Part shown: one piece after another, positions 61,524 through 64,000 of the stretch
Layout: each line of letters begins with the position of its first letter
Position numbering within the stretch: the stretch's first letter is position 1
From: Thermoflexus hugenholtzii JAD2
Lineage (GTDB): Bacteria > Chloroflexota > Chloroflexia > Chloroflexales > Roseiflexaceae
Direction: 5' to 3'
Assembly (NCBI GenBank): GCA_945881915.1
Contig: CAMCVW010000001.1
Coordinates: 113,066 to 177,065, forward strand
DNA length: 64,000 bases
The notes under the pieces: generated by a model
Databases searched by the model: none
Seen by the model: only the letters and a program-made list of their open reading frames with translations
Told to the model about the DNA's origin: nothing
Made by a program: the position numbers and the translations under genes

Positions 61524-62429
61524 ATGATAGATACTTTTTCACGGGCGTCACAAATACGCGCAGGGTTGGTCCTGAGCGCAGGCATTTTGGTGATTGCAAC
61601 AGCGTCGATTTTGATCCGCTACGCGCAACAAGCTGATGTGTCATCATTATCCATCGCCGCAATCCGTCTTGGCATCGCAGCGTCGGTATTGAGCGTTATC
61701 GTACTCATACGTCGCAGCCAATGGCCGAGCGGGGTTACGACCCGTCATGCGTGGCTGGCGCTGATATCTGGAACCTGTTTGGCAATCCACTTCGCGACCT
61801 GGATAACCTCGTTACAGTACACCAGCGTCGCATCTTCTGCGGCACTCGTCGCAACGACGCCGCTGTGGGTAGGGATTGTGGCAAGAGTCTGGTTCAAGGA
61901 GGTACTCAACCGGTATCGCATTATCGGGATGCTATTGACGATTGCAGGGTCGATCGGCATCGCGGTGAGCGACCAATCGGCATCAGTCGGTACAAACCCT
62001 CTGCTGGGCAATGTATTGGCCATCGTCGGGGCTATTGCTGGATCTGCGTATTTTTTGCTCGGGCGTGGGCTGCGCAGTGATGTGCCGCTCTTACACTACA
62101 TCTGGATGACGTATGGCGCTGCGGCACTGGTATTGGTGGGTGGTGCGCTCTCGTTCGGTTATACGACGCTCCCACAAGGCGGATCGACTTGGTTGGTTTT
62201 GGCTGCACTCGCGCTCGGGCCACAGCTGCTGGGACATACATCGATTAATTACGCGATGCGGCACTTGTCGGCACTGCTGGTGACCATTGCGTTACTGGGG
62301 GAGCCGGTCGGTTCGGCGATTTTGGCATTGATGCTCTTTTCGGAAGCTGTGGCACCACTCCAAATTGTGGGATTGGTATGTTTGCTCGTTGGTATTGCCG
62401 TTACTGCAGTCGGGGAGAAAACAACATGA
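61524..62429 (+). CDS. EamA/DMT-family transporter
   Basis: A 301-residue membrane protein with ten hydrophobic segments arranged as two EamA repeats. The drug/metabolite transporter pattern is visible in ASILIRYAQQADVSSLSIAA, FATWITSLQYTSVASSAAL and the second-repeat LGHTSINYAMRHLSALLV. It exports amino acids, nucleobases or other metabolites; the substrate cannot be read. Its ATG is placed as a leaderless start after an extended -10. The stop overlaps larB by four bases, so it may supply or remove a metabolite for the nickel cofactor pathway, though this is only inferred from the overlap. Confidence 0.84.
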   Translation: MIDTFSRASQIRAGLVLSAGILVIATASILIRYAQQADVSSLSIAAIRLGIAASVLSVIVLIRRSQWPSGVTTRHAWLALISGTCLAIHFATWITSLQYTSVASSAALVATTPLWVGIVARVWFKEVLNRYRIIGMLLTIAGSIGIAVSDQSASVGTNPLLGNVLAIVGAIAGSAYFLLGRGLRSDVPLLHYIWMTYGAAALVLVGGALSFGYTTLPQGGSTWLVLAALALGPQLLGHTSINYAMRHLSALLVTIALLGEPVGSAILALMLFSEAVAPLQIVGLVCLLVGIAVTAVGEKTT

Positions 62430-63145
62430 CGACACCAGCAGACCACCTGCGCTCATTCGCACACATCGATTTGTTGCGATCTGAACGCACCGGGATGCCC
62501 GAAATTATCTATGCCGCCAGCAAGACGACTGACCAGGTCATTGCAATTGCGACGCATATTTTGGCGGCACATGGACGCGTCTTGATTAGCCGAGCGAATC
62601 CCGACACGCTCGCGCGGTGTCTCGAGGTCTTTGCCGCGCAGACTATTGTCCGCTCTACCGACGATCGCATGCTCAGCATTGCGCGCGTGCCCGTAGACCC
62701 AGCGCTTCCCCGCGGAATTGTCGGCATTGTTGCGGCGGGCACAAGTGACCTGCCCGTTGCAGACGAAGCAGCTGCTGTCTGTCATGAATTGGGGTGTCAG
62801 GTGGAGCGCGTCACCGATGTCGGGGTCGCAGGCTTACATCGGTTGTTTGCACCATTGACACGTCTGGTAGAATTACCCGTCGATGTGATTATCGTGGCTG
62901 CAGGAATGGACGGCGCGCTGCCTGCCGTCGTGACTGGATTAGTGGATATTCCCGTGATTGGATTACCTACCTCTGTAGGGTATGGGTACGGTGCCGCTGG
63001 ACATGCTGCACTCGGCACCATGTTGCAGAGTTGCGCCCCGGGCATTGCGGTAGTCAACATCGATAATGGGGTCGGAGCCGGTGCAATGGCCGCACGCATT
63101 GCGCGCAAAGCTGCCCAGGCACGTATTAAAGGAACACACCAGTGA
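62426..63145 (+). CDS. larB: Nickel-pincer cofactor carboxylase LarB
   Basis: A 239-residue PurE-like protein. LarB carboxylates and hydrolyses nicotinic acid adenine dinucleotide in the first step of nickel-pincer nucleotide synthesis. The core with GIVGIVAAGTSDLPVADEA, RVTDVGVAGLHRL, VIIVAAGMDGALPAVV and GYGYGAAGHAALGTM matches LarB. The N-terminal part (about 90 residues) is variable, as usual. Start ATG at 62426 overlaps the transporter stop and has GGGGAG upstream. The stop overlaps larE by four bases (GTGA). Confidence 0.92.
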   Translation: MTTPADHLRSFAHIDLLRSERTGMPEIIYAASKTTDQVIAIATHILAAHGRVLISRANPDTLARCLEVFAAQTIVRSTDDRMLSIARVPVDPALPRGIVGIVAAGTSDLPVADEAAAVCHELGCQVERVTDVGVAGLHRLFAPLTRLVELPVDVIIVAAGMDGALPAVVTGLVDIPVIGLPTSVGYGYGAAGHAALGTMLQSCAPGIAVVNIDNGVGAGAMAARIARKAAQARIKGTHQ

Positions 63146-63975
63146 CAACGACACTCGATCAGAAATACACGCATTTGCAGGAACTGTTGCGGGCGATGGA
63201 CTCGGTCGTGGTAGCTTTTTCGGGTGGAGTCGACAGCACGGTCCTCCTCAAAGTTGCCTACGACGTACTCGGCGACCGATGTATTGCCGGTACTGCCGAC
63301 TCCGAGACGTACCCCCGTGAAGAACTCGGACTTGCCACTGAATTGGCAACATTCATCGGCGCACGGCATATCGTCGTGAAAACAAATGAACTCGCGTTGG
63401 AAGGATACGCGGTCAACGATACAAATCGCTGCTACTTCTGCAAAAAAACGCTGTTCACCGAGCTCGAGCCGATTGCCCAAGCACACGGCATCAAACACAT
63501 CGTCTATGGTGCAATGGCAGACGACGTAGGAACGCATCGTCCCGGCCATCAAGCAGCCAAAGAGTTCGATGTGCGCAGCCCACTCATCGAGGCAGGGCTC
63601 GGCAAAGCAGAAATTCGCGTGCTTGCCAAAAACTTTGGTCTTTCGAATTGGAACAAACCATCCTATGCCTGCTTATCATCACGCATCCAATACGGCGAAC
63701 GTGTCACTGCAGAAAAACTGCGCACACTCGATGATGCCGAACGGTTTGTTCGCAGTCTGGGGTTTGTGCAGTTCCGCGTGCGCCATCACGATACCTTGGC
63801 ACGCATCGAGGTGACCGCTGATCAGTTTGCATTGGCCATCACCCATCGGGACACATTGACCAACAGACTCAAAGAGTTGGGCTACAAATATGTCACATTG
63901 GATCTCGCGGGGTGTCGTTCGGGCAGCATGAATGAAGCGACTGCCACTAAATCCCAAGAGATTTTGTTGATATAA
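63142..63975 (+). CDS. larE: Nickel-pincer cofactor sulfur transferase LarE
   Basis: A 277-residue PP-loop enzyme that adenylates the cofactor precursor and inserts sulfur. The PP-loop is VAFSGGVDSTVLL (residues about 24-36). C177 in NKPSYACLSSR corresponds to the sacrificial cysteine (Cys176) of Lactobacillus LarE; the other conserved motif CYFCKK is present. The start is a GTG overlapping the larB stop. larC and larA are not in the window, which ends 25 bases after the stop; larC would be expected next. Confidence 0.93.
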   Translation: MTTTLDQKYTHLQELLRAMDSVVVAFSGGVDSTVLLKVAYDVLGDRCIAGTADSETYPREELGLATELATFIGARHIVVKTNELALEGYAVNDTNRCYFCKKTLFTELEPIAQAHGIKHIVYGAMADDVGTHRPGHQAAKEFDVRSPLIEAGLGKAEIRVLAKNFGLSNWNKPSYACLSSRIQYGERVTAEKLRTLDDAERFVRSLGFVQFRVRHHDTLARIEVTADQFALAITHRDTLTNRLKELGYKYVTLDLAGCRSGSMNEATATKSQEILLI

Positions 63976-64000
63976 CACTCCTGAGCACTGCAGCATGTGG

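Overview
The window reads as chromosomal DNA of a free-living bacterium of roughly 50-55% GC, with dense gene packing and many 1-4 base gene overlaps. I infer Chloroflexota, with moderate confidence. The reasons are a solute-binding lipoprotein with the Ala/Pro/Thr/Glu-rich linker after the lipobox cysteine that is common in that phylum, a GlgC-like protein of a type I associate with the phylum, an Lgt-like protein, and the mixture of housekeeping genes. No phage genes, insertion sequences, CRISPR arrays or rRNA genes were seen.

Left part (1-12.2 kb): two tandem PlsC-type acyltransferases (the first cut by the window edge), two overlapping small membrane ORFs, a DapA-family lyase, holA, rpsT, murJ and a GlgC-like protein. 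A tightly coupled six-gene minus-strand operon follows: class IV-like histone deacetylase, PdeM-like phosphoesterase, TlpA-like thioredoxin, Lgt-like protein, ApaG and a PLP aminotransferase. Opposite it lies a TMEM43-like membrane protein. An 830-base gene-free stretch precedes a three-gene exported-protein operon (M14 carboxypeptidase, polysaccharide deacetylase, GH-A glycoside hydrolase lipoprotein).

Middle (17.6-39.2 kb): a tRNA-Ile/tRNA-Ala unit with its own promoter and terminator, a cupin, ComEC, a phosphatidylcholine-synthase-like enzyme and a degenerate ABC half-exporter. Then comes a long plus-strand surface-glycan cluster with two large membrane proteins, a flippase, four GT4-like glycosyltransferases and three SAM methyltransferases. 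After it are a secreted protein, another polytopic membrane protein and a CAT-anticodon tRNA.

Right part (39.2-64 kb): a minus-strand set (formyltransferase-like, D-threonine-aldolase-like, CBM9-like and unknown proteins) near an ATP-grasp ligase, with a tandemly duplicated YggX-type protein between them. Then come a 1494-residue RCC1-repeat protein of about 28 blades, a peptide-type ABC importer (two permeases and a binding protein, no ATPases), two histidine phosphatases with a flavin amine oxidase, pyruvate phosphate dikinase, a GT4 glycosyltransferase, an EamA transporter and the nickel-pincer cofactor genes larB and larE.

Regulation: an extended -10 element (TGN followed by a TATAAT-like hexamer) recurs at many gene starts, often without a -35. 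In four cases the hexamer ends exactly six bases before an ATG, which predicts leaderless mRNAs. Classical intrinsic terminators end most highly expressed units. All protein assignments rest on motif reading only; no database search was possible.
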